The position numbers and the translations under genes were made by a program. The notes under the pieces are model-generated. The model searched no databases. It saw nothing but the letters and a program-made list of their open reading frames with translations, and was not told where the DNA came from. A stretch of 64,000 nt of DNA from Atriophallophorus winterbourni (Eukaryota > Platyhelminthes > Trematoda > Plagiorchiida > Microphallidae), in the NCBI GenBank assembly GCA_013407085.1, contig JACCGJ010001662.1, positions 58,317 through 122,316 of the forward strand, written 5' to 3'. This document shows positions 44,780 to 54,700 of the stretch, piece after piece (within the stretch, counting starts at the first letter, position 1; every line of letters begins with the position of its first letter).

Positions 44780-45005
44780 CAACCCGGAACACAGCTACCC
44801 ACCACATCCTTCAGAGCAAGGTCAATTAAAACCATGTGACTGTGGAATTCAGATTCGTGGATCTGGAAAGGCGGTATAAGCTTTTCCCTTTTTATTGGCA
44901 TTTGATGATTACCACTCTTGAGGTCCAGCGTACTGAAATACTCGTATCGTAATATATTTTCAATCAAGATAAGTGAATCAATTAATTGCAAAATGTAATC
45001 TATTA
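44780..45005 (-). pseudogene. Ty3/gypsy reverse transcriptase fragment
   Basis: The minus-strand frame contains YFSTLDLKSGNHQMPI (about 44940-44890), the standard first palm block of Ty3/gypsy RT (YFSTLDLKSGYHQIPI in many elements). Just upstream, DSLILIENILRY follows the expected order. The rest (IPPFQIHESEFHSH) is unlike the family. It is a short fossil next to an RTE fragment. Confidence 0.55.
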
Positions 45006-45180
45006 GAAGCGGGCAACCGGGCATCAGTAAGCTGATACGTGAAACAGATGGTTTGCCAGTTTTTAACATGCACAGGCGCATGAAGCGATGGGCAGAACGT
45101 TTTGAGGCACAGTTTAACTGGCCTTCTGCACCCACTGATTTCGAGAATACGGAACACTGTACCCCATGGTCGATCCGACT
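45006..45180 (+). pseudogene. RTE-like ORF fragment (inverted relative to the main copy)
   Basis: The plus-strand frame reads GQPGISKLIRETDGLPVFN, RRMKRWAERFEAQFNWPSA and TEHCTPWSIR, the same region as 47220-47045 of the minus-strand RTE (ERWVEHFEAHFNWPSAP). It is only about 175 bp and joins a gypsy fragment on the left. It shows that another RTE copy existed here in opposite orientation. Confidence 0.75.
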
Positions 45181-45469
45181 AAATCAGAAAACGGATAATC
45201 CGTTCATCTTGTTCTGAATACTGTGAACATACACTATTCATCATCATCATCATCATGAAGCACAAGTCTGGAGCCAGACAAAGTGCCGAGCAATATGAAG
45301 CAGGAAAAGCAGATAAGCAAGCGCGTGGAAAAGGGAAAGCAGGCAAGCGGAATACGCAAAAAGCAAATGCACAAAAAGCAGCTTGTTTTTGTAGTTTCAC
45401 TGCATGCGATTTTTTGGGTTTTTTTGTTTTGTTTTTGTTTTTTTATGTAAAATAATACCGAATAAAAAA

Positions 45470-47776
45470 TTATGACACACATAATAAAATACACTGGCGC
45501 CACTGACTTCGGTTTGTAGCCATATCGCGTAAGGTTTCCAGCGAACTATTAGGTGGAGCTTTTGGACCCCACCCAGGCAAACGAATACGCCCAACTGAGC
45601 CTAGCGCTACGGTGAGTTTCTTCATCCCAACGCGCCACGTCATGGACTGGCAACCCGATCTTTTCTTCCAGCTTCTGTCAGGCTCTGCGAATAAGGCGCG
45701 GTACGGTAAACGGTGAGTAGGCATTCTTAATACATGTCCCAACCATCGCAAGCGAGCAAGCATCAGCATTTCTCTCAGTCCGTGGCCACCTGGTACTAAC
45801 ACCCGCTTGCAGACATCTATATTTGTAACACGATGCTGCCACCGAATGCGAGCAATTCTACGCAGGCAACGGGTATCAAAAACAGAAAGCCGACGGACAT
45901 CTTCAGCTCGGATAGACCAGGTTTCGCAGCCATAAAGGAGTGTAGCACGCACCACTGCGTTGTACACTCGGCCTTTAGTATGGAGTGAAAAATCGCGTCG
46001 ACGCCACAGGTGGCGAAGGTTAGCAAACGCTGCACCCGCTTTGCGAACACGATGTGAGATCTCGTCCTCGACACAACCTCCAGCGGAGATACAACTGCCA
46101 AGGTAAACAAAGCTGTCGACCAATTCACGATTGACATCGCACACAGTTAGGTTTGGAAGAGAGCCGCTCCAATCCTGGGTAAGTGTTTTACACTTGTTAG
46201 GCGCAAAGCACATGCCATACCTTGAAACTTCAAGTGCCAGGCGGTCCAGGGCTTGTTGCATTATATGAGGGTCATCTCCCAGAAGTGCGATGTCATCGGC
46301 ATACTCTAGATCGGTCGCTCGCTCACCAGGCAGAAGTTCAACACCTGTGCCCACCAGGCCAGCTAAAGCTTTTCTCAGGACATCGTCGATCGCGAAGTTA
46401 AAAAGGAACGGCGAAATAGGGCAGCCCTGCCGCACCCCGCTGGAGATATTGAACGAGGACGACAATTGTCCGTACGCTCGAACCCTGACCGAAGTTTGGC
46501 AATATAATGCTTTCAAGATCCAAACATACTTCTCGGGCACTCCATGTCTCAGTAGACAGTTCCAAAGACTTTCACGATCGATTGAATCGAATGCCACTCG
46601 GATGTCAAGGAATACCACGATAGTTGGTTTACGAAAAGTGTGGCGTTGCTCCAGTAACTGAAGGAGTGTGAAAATTTGATCTATGCACCCTCGGCCGGCA
46701 CGAAACCCAGTTTGCTCCTCACGGATTTGCTCTTCCCGTTTGGTACTCAATCGGTGAAGCAGAATGGACGCCAGTATTTTAGGAGCTACTGAAATGAGAC
46801 TGATACCCCGATGATTTTCACAGGAATCGCGCCGTCCCTTTTTGAAAATAGGAGCAATTACTGATTCTCTCCAAGGGATCGGAACGCGTTCCTCAGCCCA
46901 TATGTTGGCGAACAGCGCGTGAAGTTCGCGAACTAAAGCGAAACCGCCATCTTTGAACAATGACGGAGGCAAAGCATCAGCACCTGATGCCCGATGGCGC
47001 TTAAGGCTCCGGACTACACTGTAAATCTCTGATTGAGTCGGAGCCTCAAGAGAAATCGACCATGGGGTACAGTGTTCCGTATTCTCGAAATCAGTGGGTG
47101 CAGAAGGCCAGTTAAAGTGTGCTTCAAAATGTTCTACCCATCGCTCCATGCGTCTGTGCATGTTAAAAACTGGCAAACCATCTGCTTCACGTATCAACTC
47201 ACTGATGCCTGGTCGCCCACTTCCAGTTGTTCTGATGAGTTGAAACAATTTTCTGAAATTGCCTACAGCTGCCGCAGATTCCATTTCCGTAGCCTTAGAA
47301 CTCCACCAACTTTCCCTGTCGGTTCTCAAACTGGCAACCAGTTTACGTTTAATAAGCCGTCGTGACGCATCATGTATGCTATCAGCAGAAAGCAACCGAC
47401 GTTGGTCCATTAATTGGAGAGAATTCGCAGAAACCCAGTGCTGAGCTACACGGGAAGTCAACCCACAACTATCCAACGCGGCTGTTTCCAAGGAGGTTTG
47501 AATCCCACTCCATTGGTCATCGATACTATTTTGGGGAACTGTAGACAGATGCAGACTCAAATTGGCCTGAAACCCTCGGAGAACCGGGAGATCGTTAAGC
47601 CTAGCAATATTCAACTGCCTTGCAACATTTCTACGTTTCCCACCAAAACGCATTGAGAGCTTAGCACAGACTAACGCATGATCGGACTCTAGACAGGTGC
47701 CCCAGTAGGAGCGGAAATCTTGCACACTCCCTCGCCAGGAGTAGCTGATAGCAATATGGTCAATTTGCGTGAACAA
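45470..47776 (-). CDS. RTE-like endonuclease end and reverse transcriptase, open frame
   Basis: An uninterrupted frame of 768 codons. It starts inside the endonuclease (FTQIDHIAISYSWRGS, ESDHALVCAKL with the catalytic His), then a linker, then RT with HRASGADALPPSLFK, SVIAPIFKKGRRDSCENHRG, EEQTGFRAGRGCIDQIF, FLDIRVAFDSIDR, SSGVRQGCPISPFLFNF and LEYADDIALLGDD. The C-terminal part has FVYLGSCIS, LLYGCETWSIR and RLRWLGHVLRM, features of RTE and related LINEs. The palm A aspartates are kept in FLDIRVAFD. The first Met is not the true start; the endonuclease N-terminus is in another frame upstream (48097-47795). Confidence 0.85.
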   Translation of the reverse strand: MFTQIDHIAISYSWRGSVQDFRSYWGTCLESDHALVCAKLSMRFGGKRRNVARQLNIARLNDLPVLRGFQANLSLHLSTVPQNSIDDQWSGIQTSLETAALDSCGLTSRVAQHWVSANSLQLMDQRRLLSADSIHDASRRLIKRKLVASLRTDRESWWSSKATEMESAAAVGNFRKLFQLIRTTGSGRPGISELIREADGLPVFNMHRRMERWVEHFEAHFNWPSAPTDFENTEHCTPWSISLEAPTQSEIYSVVRSLKRHRASGADALPPSLFKDGGFALVRELHALFANIWAEERVPIPWRESVIAPIFKKGRRDSCENHRGISLISVAPKILASILLHRLSTKREEQIREEQTGFRAGRGCIDQIFTLLQLLEQRHTFRKPTIVVFLDIRVAFDSIDRESLWNCLLRHGVPEKYVWILKALYCQTSVRVRAYGQLSSSFNISSGVRQGCPISPFLFNFAIDDVLRKALAGLVGTGVELLPGERATDLEYADDIALLGDDPHIMQQALDRLALEVSRYGMCFAPNKCKTLTQDWSGSLPNLTVCDVNRELVDSFVYLGSCISAGGCVEDEISHRVRKAGAAFANLRHLWRRRDFSLHTKGRVYNAVVRATLLYGCETWSIRAEDVRRLSVFDTRCLRRIARIRWQHRVTNIDVCKRVLVPGGHGLREMLMLARLRWLGHVLRMPTHRLPYRALFAEPDRSWKKRSGCQSMTWRVGMKKLTVALGSVGRIRLPGWGPKAPPNSSLETLRDMATNRSQWRQCILLCVS

Positions 47777-47794
47777 GGCCGCCGATGGAGATCT

Positions 47795-48097
47795 TCAAGT
47801 GGAGCAGTGGCGCTTCGAATGGCGGAAGTTAGTGCTGGCAAGGTACAGTCTGTGCTCTGAGCACAAGTTAAGCAATCTTTCGCCGTTGTCATTACGATGA
47901 CAATCGAGACCAAACCGTCCACCCACGAAATGATCGTTTAAGGATAGACGGCCAACACGTGCATTCATGTCTCCAGCTAGGACAACGATGTCACTCCTCG
48001 ATGCAAGTCTAATGAGTTCTTGTAATCTTCCATAAAACTCATCCTTGTCACGTTCAGAGCTACAATTAGTCGGTGCATAGTCATACATAAGGCGCAC
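47795..48097 (-). pseudogene. RTE-like endonuclease N-terminal part (truncated, frameshifted)
   Basis: The frame reads MRLMYDYAPTNCSSERDKDEF, VVLAGDMNARVG and NGERLLNLCSEHRLYLASTNF, the central blocks of an APE-type endonuclease (GDMN for GDFN). It is joined to the main frame by a frameshift near 47790, before FTQIDHIAIS. Upstream blocks (the first catalytic Asn and Glu) are lost by 5' truncation at about 48110. Confidence 0.8.
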
Positions 48098-48263
48098 CGG
48101 AATATAAGGCTCACTCCCGATTTTTCGTAAAAATTAGTGTTTTTATGTGCGCCTTATAGTCCGAAAAATACGGTGCCTTGCGTATGACCTCGACTGCCAG
48201 CGCCGCTTCCGTAGCCCAGATTAAGCAATGTTTGTTCGTGTTCCAACTATTGTAATGATATGC

Positions 48264-48515
48264 ACGAATATGCAACTGTACAGTTCTTCTGTGCTGTGCG
48301 GTTAACACCGTGCTAAATTGATTAGCCACTGTTAGTCAGCTGCATGCTGAAGCACTCTGGAGTCTCACTGCCATTTCTGTTTCACTTTGCTGTTTTCTTT
48401 CTCATGTATGTCTAGGCCTGGACAACCTGGCAGTATCTTAGCCTTCGTACCGTCTATGACTTTGCGGCCCTTTGCCTGGACCTAGCTTGTGATTTCATAC
48501 ATACATGCATAGCAC
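48264..48515 (+). mobile_element. SINE copy
   Basis: A second near-complete SINE. It shares the head (CTTCTGTGCTGTGCGG, TTAACACCGTGCTAAA), the middle (CTGCATGCTGAAGCAC) and the 3' block CTAGGCCTGGACAACCTGGC, ending in CATACATACATGC. Sequence upstream (48111-48263) is not shared with the SINE at 43925-44167, so the start is approximate. Confidence 0.7.
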
Positions 48516-48845
48516 TGATGACAGATAAAATTATTACACATTTTCTGTGCTTAAGGATATCAGATGTATTTTATGTTAGCTGGTGATATGAATGTTCCTA
48601 TCAGTCGCTTGAATGATTTCGAGTCATATAGAAACTCAGTAATGTTTTGCCCCAAATATTTTTTTAAAAATGTTTCGAAGTGTTCTGTTTTAAATTTGAC
48701 AATGCTGTTGTGCATGATACCACAAACTCAGCATATTACAGAAAGTCTTTTTGTATTTTACAGTCTACACTAGGATCGACAAAAGATGAATTCTATGTAA
48801 TGCGAAAAATAATGTAGGACGGAACCATTTGAAAAGTTTCGTCAA

Positions 48846-49010
48846 ACGTATGTATGTATGTATGTATAACAGCACAAGCCTGATCCAGGCAAATGCCGCA
48901 CAGTAATAGACTGCACCTGAGCTGAGATACTCTCGAGTTGCCCAGGCCTAGACATATATGAGAAAGAAAATAGCAAAATAAACAGAAATGGCAGTGAGAC
49001 TTTAGCGCGT
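48846..49010 (-). mobile_element. SINE copy with (ATAC)n tail
   Basis: On the plus strand a (GTAT)n run (48847-48866) is followed by CACAAGCCTGATCCAGGC, GTTGCCCAGGCCTAGAC and the SINE middle part as far as CAGTGAGAC (about 48998). The head is missing. The element strand is minus, so the microsatellite is its 3' tail. Confidence 0.7.
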
Positions 49011-49977
49011 TGCATCATGTAGCAAGGTTTCATGCAATATGCAAGCATTACTCGTGGCACGAGTGTACATCTGTGCACATCGTCAAACGTAGAATGCAAT
49101 TAGAAGGATAAGTATGATGGGTGAAAATGTTGTAGCCGGTCAAGCATACGACGCTTGAAAGCTTTTCCAAATAATACAGTCTACATGTTCTAAATTCACT
49201 GGAGTAAACACGATTGTCGCAAAGACCAGTGATACTGTTATCACTGATGCGAAGCACCGTTTGTTTCATCAAACTGAACAGTTCAGATAACATCTGTTTA
49301 ACAACTGTAGTAATCCAATTTGTGTGCATTCAGTGCTTTGAAGACCAACCAGAGATCGAGTATTTTATCGTCCAAAATGACTGCTCCTGTTGTTAGTTGA
49401 AGATCTAGATTTTCCCGACTCGTCGAGTGGTTCGCCGATGGTTTAAGTTCTGTTTTCGTCTGACAAGCGTCCCTCCATATATATAGGCAAATTGCTTGCT
49501 AAAGTCAAACAGATCCGGCTACAAGTTTTAGCTGATCGAATTTACTCCGTTTGTATGTTGTCACATTAACTGAAAACCTCAAGAAAGCTGTTTTGCTGAT
49601 GCCGCTTTACTTGATCGCGAAACTTAATTACATGTATGGTTCATTCGAGGTATAAGCACCGCATCCCAGTTTGTTGACCCTTACTTTTTTATAATTTCTG
49701 TAGCATTCACACCTTTATCACACCTTTATAGGATCGCATTGCCATTGTTGTATGGCAGTTGAGTATTCGGTTATTGCTACTGTTGCTATGATATCTCTTA
49801 TGATGTTATTCATGTTAATGCTCTGTTCGCTGGTAATTCTAAAATGTCGATTTTATTCGTCACCGGTTAATCAACACGTAACGACTATCTGCACATTTTT
49901 CCGTGACTTGCTTCTGCAATCTAAATGTGCGTGTATTCGGTCTTTTTCAGTGCGTGGCGCAGTTTTCCTTGTTCTCG
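49011..49977. other. Region upstream of NUBPL
   Basis: No repeat of the families described here and no convincing ORF. It must contain the NUBPL promoter. At 49941-49950 the sequence TCTTTTTCAG lies 28 nt before the start codon and would suit a spliced-leader or 5' UTR splice acceptor. A possible TATA-like ATATATATAGG is at 49478-49488, but too far upstream to judge. Confidence 0.4.
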
Positions 49978-51681
49978 ATGTATTCAATTGGACCACACAG
50001 TATCTCCATTTTTCGTCCGTCTATCAAACATTGCATCCGTAGATACGCTTCTTCCAAATTGCCCCTTCCCGGTGTAGAGCATATCTTAATGGTTTCATCA
50101 TGTAAAGGAGGAGTAGGTATGTTAGAAGCTTGTACATTATTGTAGGAAAATCAACCATTGCAGCGAACTTGGCAGCCACATTGAAAACAATACTCACAAC
50201 GAAACCGATTGGTTTGCTAGATTTAGATGTTTTTGGTCCCTCGATACCGAGAATGATGGGGCTGAGCAATGTCAAACCCGAAATTGATTCGAAGAAACGG
50301 ATAATTCCTCTCATGCATCATGGAATAAAGTGCATGTCAATAGGATATCTCGTGGATCAATCTTCACCCGTCGTTTGGCGGGGGTTAATGGTCATGTCAG
50401 CAGTGCAGCAGTTGCTACGGCAGGTGTGTGAATTTGTTTGGATAACTACCGAAATATATTTATGCGTAACAATTTACAATCATCAAGAATCAATTATTTC
50501 ATATTCAGTGGTATGATACGATGAATTTGGCTGATTAACAAGCCGTTCATACCGCCAGTTAGTAAACTTCTAGTGTGTTATTCTTTGAGCATGCTATGCT
50601 CTGTTATTTTATTGCTACATCGCTAGGTACCGTTGGAAAATTTGGTGGTCTACCGCTGCCGATAAGGAAATAAGTTAAATTATTCGAAAATACCTATTCT
50701 TTATGTATTGAACATGTGGAAACAACCGCGCGTCGATTTTTGTATTCTACCGTCATGACCGGTTTAACATAATTTTAACGTGAATCACGATTTTGTTTCC
50801 TTTTTGTAGGTTGCTTGGGGACCGTTGCACACGCTGGTTATCGACATGCCTCCAGGCACGGGAGATGTGCAGCTCTCGCTGTGCCAAAACACCACCGTCC
50901 ATGGCGCGGTAATCGTAACAACGCCTCAAGCAGTTGCTACCTCAGATGTGCGTCGAGGTATGCAAATGTTACAAACATTGGAGGTATTTTTCTGTGTTTT
51001 TAAAACGCATCTTTGAAACACCAAGTTTAAAATATGTAGTCCTTAAAATTAATCCCGACACCTACTCATATTAATCGAGACGGGATCGATGAAATAGAAA
51101 CCTGTCAAATTTGCACTTCAAACACAGCATCACCCGTAAGGTCATCTATCGTTTAAAAGTTCATTGTCGTCTGAACAATTGTGTTTTCGACAACAAGCGT
51201 TGCATTGGTTTTCGTTAATCGCATCATCTGCATCGCTATCTCCAATGTATGGTGGCATAAATTTTTCATAACTTCAATTTTTACTAATGTAATAGATTGT
51301 ATAATCTTGACAATTTCGAATCCACGAATGTAAATGTGAACCAATCAAATTCTATATAATTTGCAGGTTCCTATTTATGGATTGGTGGAGAACATGACCG
51401 AATATATTTGTCCTGCTTGCGGACACCGAAGTGCCATTTACTCACAATCGTCGGATAACGAACAAAAACACACACCACATGAGAGTCAAAGCGATATTCT
51501 GGCTCAAGAAAAGGGCGTTCCAGTTTTGGCACGTTTTCCAATCGACCCAGCTGTAATTCAACAATGCGACGTCGGAGTCCCTGTAATTCTAGCTCATCCT
51601 GAATCCGAAACAACTCGAATTTATTACAAGCTTGCCCAAAGTATTATTCAATATCAAGAATCATACAGTAAAATTTCGTGA
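49978..51681 (+). CDS. NUBPL: NUBPL/Ind1-type mitochondrial Fe-S P-loop ATPase (4 exons)
   Basis: Mrp/NBP35-family P-loop protein. Its relatives carry a [4Fe-4S] cluster for assembly of mitochondrial complex I. Exons: 49978-50116, 50146-50423, 50810-50983, 51367-51681; together 906 nt, 301 aa plus stop, with GT-AG introns of 29, 386 and 383 nt. The first 27 residues are basic and hydrophobic without acids (MYSIGPHSISIF...RRYASSK), as expected for a mitochondrial leader. The nucleotide site is SCKGGVGKST (residues 41-50), split by the 29-nt intron after Gly47. LLDLDVFGPSIPRMM is switch/Walker-B-like, SPVVWRGLMVMSA and DMPPGTGDVQLSL are family signatures, and C212-x2-C215 is the Fe-S ligand pair. 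An oddity is Cys42 where relatives have Gly. The frame is intact, so the gene is likely active. Confidence 0.93.
50117..50145 (+). other. 29-nt micro-intron of NUBPL
   Basis: The sequence starts GTATGT and ends TTGTAG. Removing it joins GTAG to GAAAATC and restores GGVGKST; leaving it in gives a stop. It is among the shortest spliceosomal introns known in size class, comparable with fluke micro-introns. Confidence 0.9.
51620..51625 (-). terminator. Candidate polyadenylation signal of MINDY-3
   Basis: AATAAA on the minus strand lies 121 nt downstream of the MINDY-3 stop (51746) and inside the last coding exon of NUBPL. If used, the MINDY-3 3' UTR would overlap the NUBPL coding sequence in antisense. 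It is only a motif match. Confidence 0.35.
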
Positions 51682-51745
51682 AGTTACATCTGTATTTGGA
51701 AATTGCTAAGCGCAAGGCACAAAAGTCCGAAATTTGGAAAAGGAG

Positions 51746-54700
51746 TTAGTTCAATGAAGGAACACGGCCATTTTTCCACTTGACTCGTATTGTCGGCCAC
51801 TTGGTCCTGAGGCATCGATGAATCGGTCTGTTGTCAACCGGGTCCTTTTCGATCAGCTCTTCTGTGGGATCAAGTAGAACGGCATCACCCCAATCATAGC
51901 GCACCTGGAATGAGTGCAATGAGCTTTAATCGTCACTTATCTAATCAGATGTTCAGAGAGAGGAGAGACTGATCGATCGATATACACACCTGACCATCGC
52001 TATCCGACTTGGGCAGTCCATTGTAATGCACCAGTTGAAAAGCGCGAACCTCGATACCACGGTTAGACATTTCTCCAGGGAAAAAGTGTCGAAGGAAGGC
52101 GTCTTGGAGTATGACGCCGAGCTGCTCTGGGTCAAGTTTGGTATTTATTTCAGAGAGTCTGTCCAAATGAGGAACAAGGTGATGGTGACTGGGACCAGCT
52201 TTATAAGTGCATGACTCATACGTACAGTGTATTTGATATTTATTTCCGCAAGTTCTGTTTGGCTACAGCAAGGGTTAAGCAACGCGCGATAAATAAATCA
52301 AACATGAATACTTCGAAGGGAAATACATCCATTTGGCCTAGCTCAATTAAAAATTTATCTACTCGCTAAGACAGCGGTTCACAATCACTTTGCCGTTGAA
52401 TGATTATTGATGTGGCTCGAAGAGATTTGATAGGCTGAAGAGATTCGATTCCAATTTATTTAATGAAAGTATTCAAATATACTGAAACATTTGACAGCTG
52501 GCTGAAATATGAATTCAAAATGGCTTAATTGAAACGTTTCGCGCATAGGAATAAGAAAGCTTTGTTATGCTTTATATCGATGGTTCCCAACCGATGTGCC
52601 GCAGAATCATAATTGACGCGATAGGTGTGCCATGAAAATTTAAATAGCTCAATTGTGTACCGCGGTGCAAAAAGGTTGGAAACCACTGCGTTAAGGCTTC
52701 AATATATTCTGAGCGACTTGTCGCAGGAACAAGACTTGGGTAACCCATTTCCCGAATGTAAACTAGAGCGAAAATTCACAAGAATTCATCTTCACCATTT
52801 TACACGAAGAACGCTATTATTAGAGATTCGAAAATAGTGACGATTATACAGGTTTTCGTGATTTTTTGAATACTCGGCAGTCAGGTATGTAGAACATTGT
52901 GCACCATGTTGCATAAATAAGTTGCGTGTGGACTGAAATTACGTAGGAAAACGAAGGCACTATAACCGACCGGGAGTACCACTGTGAGTAAGTTACCCAA
53001 AAGCCGTACCAGTATATTACCTGCCAAGCCCGGGTAACGTGATCGTGTATTTGTGTACGTGCAGCCTGCGGCTGTGTGGCACATTGCGTGGATCCAAGCT
53101 TGTGGTTCCATACATACTAGTAGCAGACAAGACGTGGTTTAACCACTAGGTTTAGTGTGTTCGTCGACCGACTGAGAAATTTATCGACCGGGCAATAGAT
53201 TGTTCACTGGCAAATAAATAAATAAGAACAGTTGCGCTAGCGAAAGTAAGTAAATAGGCAACAATAATATCTTACACTCACGATTTCTGTGTGTATGGGA
53301 TATGCAAGAAGTCAAGTACAGGTCCAAGCTGTGAAGAATCGATAAAACCAGCTTTGCCGTCTTGATCGCTGGAAAATCGAACGAATGCCTCTTCGGCCTG
53401 CTGGACGGTTGCTGGTCCTTTATCGTCTGTTCTTTGTTTCCGAACCAGACGACTTTCGGCGGAAGCAATCACAGTGAAGTGTGTTTCTGAAGCTAAAATC
53501 CAAACTGGGTTTGAGGGATTCTTCAAGTACCAACCAGCTTCACAATATTGCAAGGCTTCGAATAAGGTTAGATAGCCAGTCGGTGGTTGTTTCTGAACGC
53601 CGGTCATTGCTGAAAAGACCGAGGAACAAAATATCCAATGAATGAGTGCGATTTGTAAATAAAATTTGAAAAGCAACATGATCGTCCATGGAAAGAAACA
53701 TCGTCTATTGTTGATTAGCCGATGGCGAGGGGCACCTACTAGTTAATATACATCGCAACAGGATTGATTGCAAAGAATTCGTATGAAAGCACGAGCCTGA
53801 TCCAGGCAAAGTGCGCCGTCAGACTGCACGTGGGAGATATTACTGTCAGGTTGCCCAGGCCTAGACAGATATCAGAAATAGAGAATACAGAATTAAGATA
53901 AGGTAACTTAAATGTTCGACCAATTCGATAAACCAATTATGCATTATCTTGTAATAGATTAGGACGTCGTTACGTCTAATACAATTTTGAACAAAGCGAA
54001 AGTACAGTATTATTGCTTCTGTCAAACTTCAAAAGTAAGGATTCAAGGATTTATGGTTAAAAAAGTTAATACTTTACAGCACCACAGGATAACGGTGTGA
54101 ATAAAACATGAAAATTACAATAGTATAAAAGCAATAGAGAATATCAAATGTAAGGCTCACGAATAATGTTCGTTTCCAAGTGCAAGTCCAATTTCGCTTT
54201 AAAAATCGCCAAACAAGGAGAGTCCACCACATGTTGGGGTAGGGAATTCCAAAGAAATATAGCTCGTACGGCGAAAAAATGTCGCCGACAATCAATACGG
54301 GAACTTGGAGCGTAAAGGGATAAGGTATGTCCGCGTGTTACTTTTCCGTCACACATCAAGCAAGTGTTTTAGTGGATGTCCTTCGGTAGACACAATTATA
54401 TAGGTCAGAATAACATCGCGTCGTATCCTCCTTTGGCTAAAGTCACATAGGCCTAGACGTCGCAGTCTTTCGGTATACGGAACATTGCGAAGACCCATCA
54501 CTAACTTTGTTGCTCTATGATAGATTTTATCGAAGAGAGCAATATCTTTTCGCAGCTAAGGAGCCCAGACCTCGACCGCATACTCTATCGTAGGGCGAAG
54601 GTAGACATTCATTATCCTTGGTAAGGTTACCAGAGAGAATCTTCCAAATATTCTTCGAACGATACCTAACAATCTGCTGGCCCGTCGATATATATTCTGG

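Larger units (their letters stand above)
45236..48110 (-). mobile_element. RTE-like non-LTR retrotransposon
   Basis: This is a minus-strand copy, 5'-truncated within the endonuclease (about 48110) and complete at the 3' end: ORF, 3' UTR of about 230 bp and a trinucleotide tail (ATC units on the plus strand at 45237-45256). An RTE-like clade is inferred from the single ORF, the YADD palm and the trinucleotide tail. The last part of the 3' UTR contains a hairpin (GTCTGGCTCCAGAC) shared with the SINEs in this window. The coding part has one clear frameshift near 47790. Confidence 0.85.

Noticed and set aside
48085..48176. Inverted GTGCGCCTTAT-type motifs that look like DNA-transposon ends
   Set aside because: The left member is part of the RTE endonuclease coding sequence (PVRLMYDYAPTNC), so the pairing is probably chance. 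No matching target duplication was seen.
49752..50042. A 96-codon frame with hydrophobic N-terminus upstream of NUBPL
   Set aside because: It overlaps NUBPL exon 1 in another frame. The NUBPL reading has strong family support and this one has none.
52625..52837. A 70-codon plus-strand frame inside MINDY-3 intron 5
   Set aside because: No motif, no splice context and no similarity to anything else in the window.
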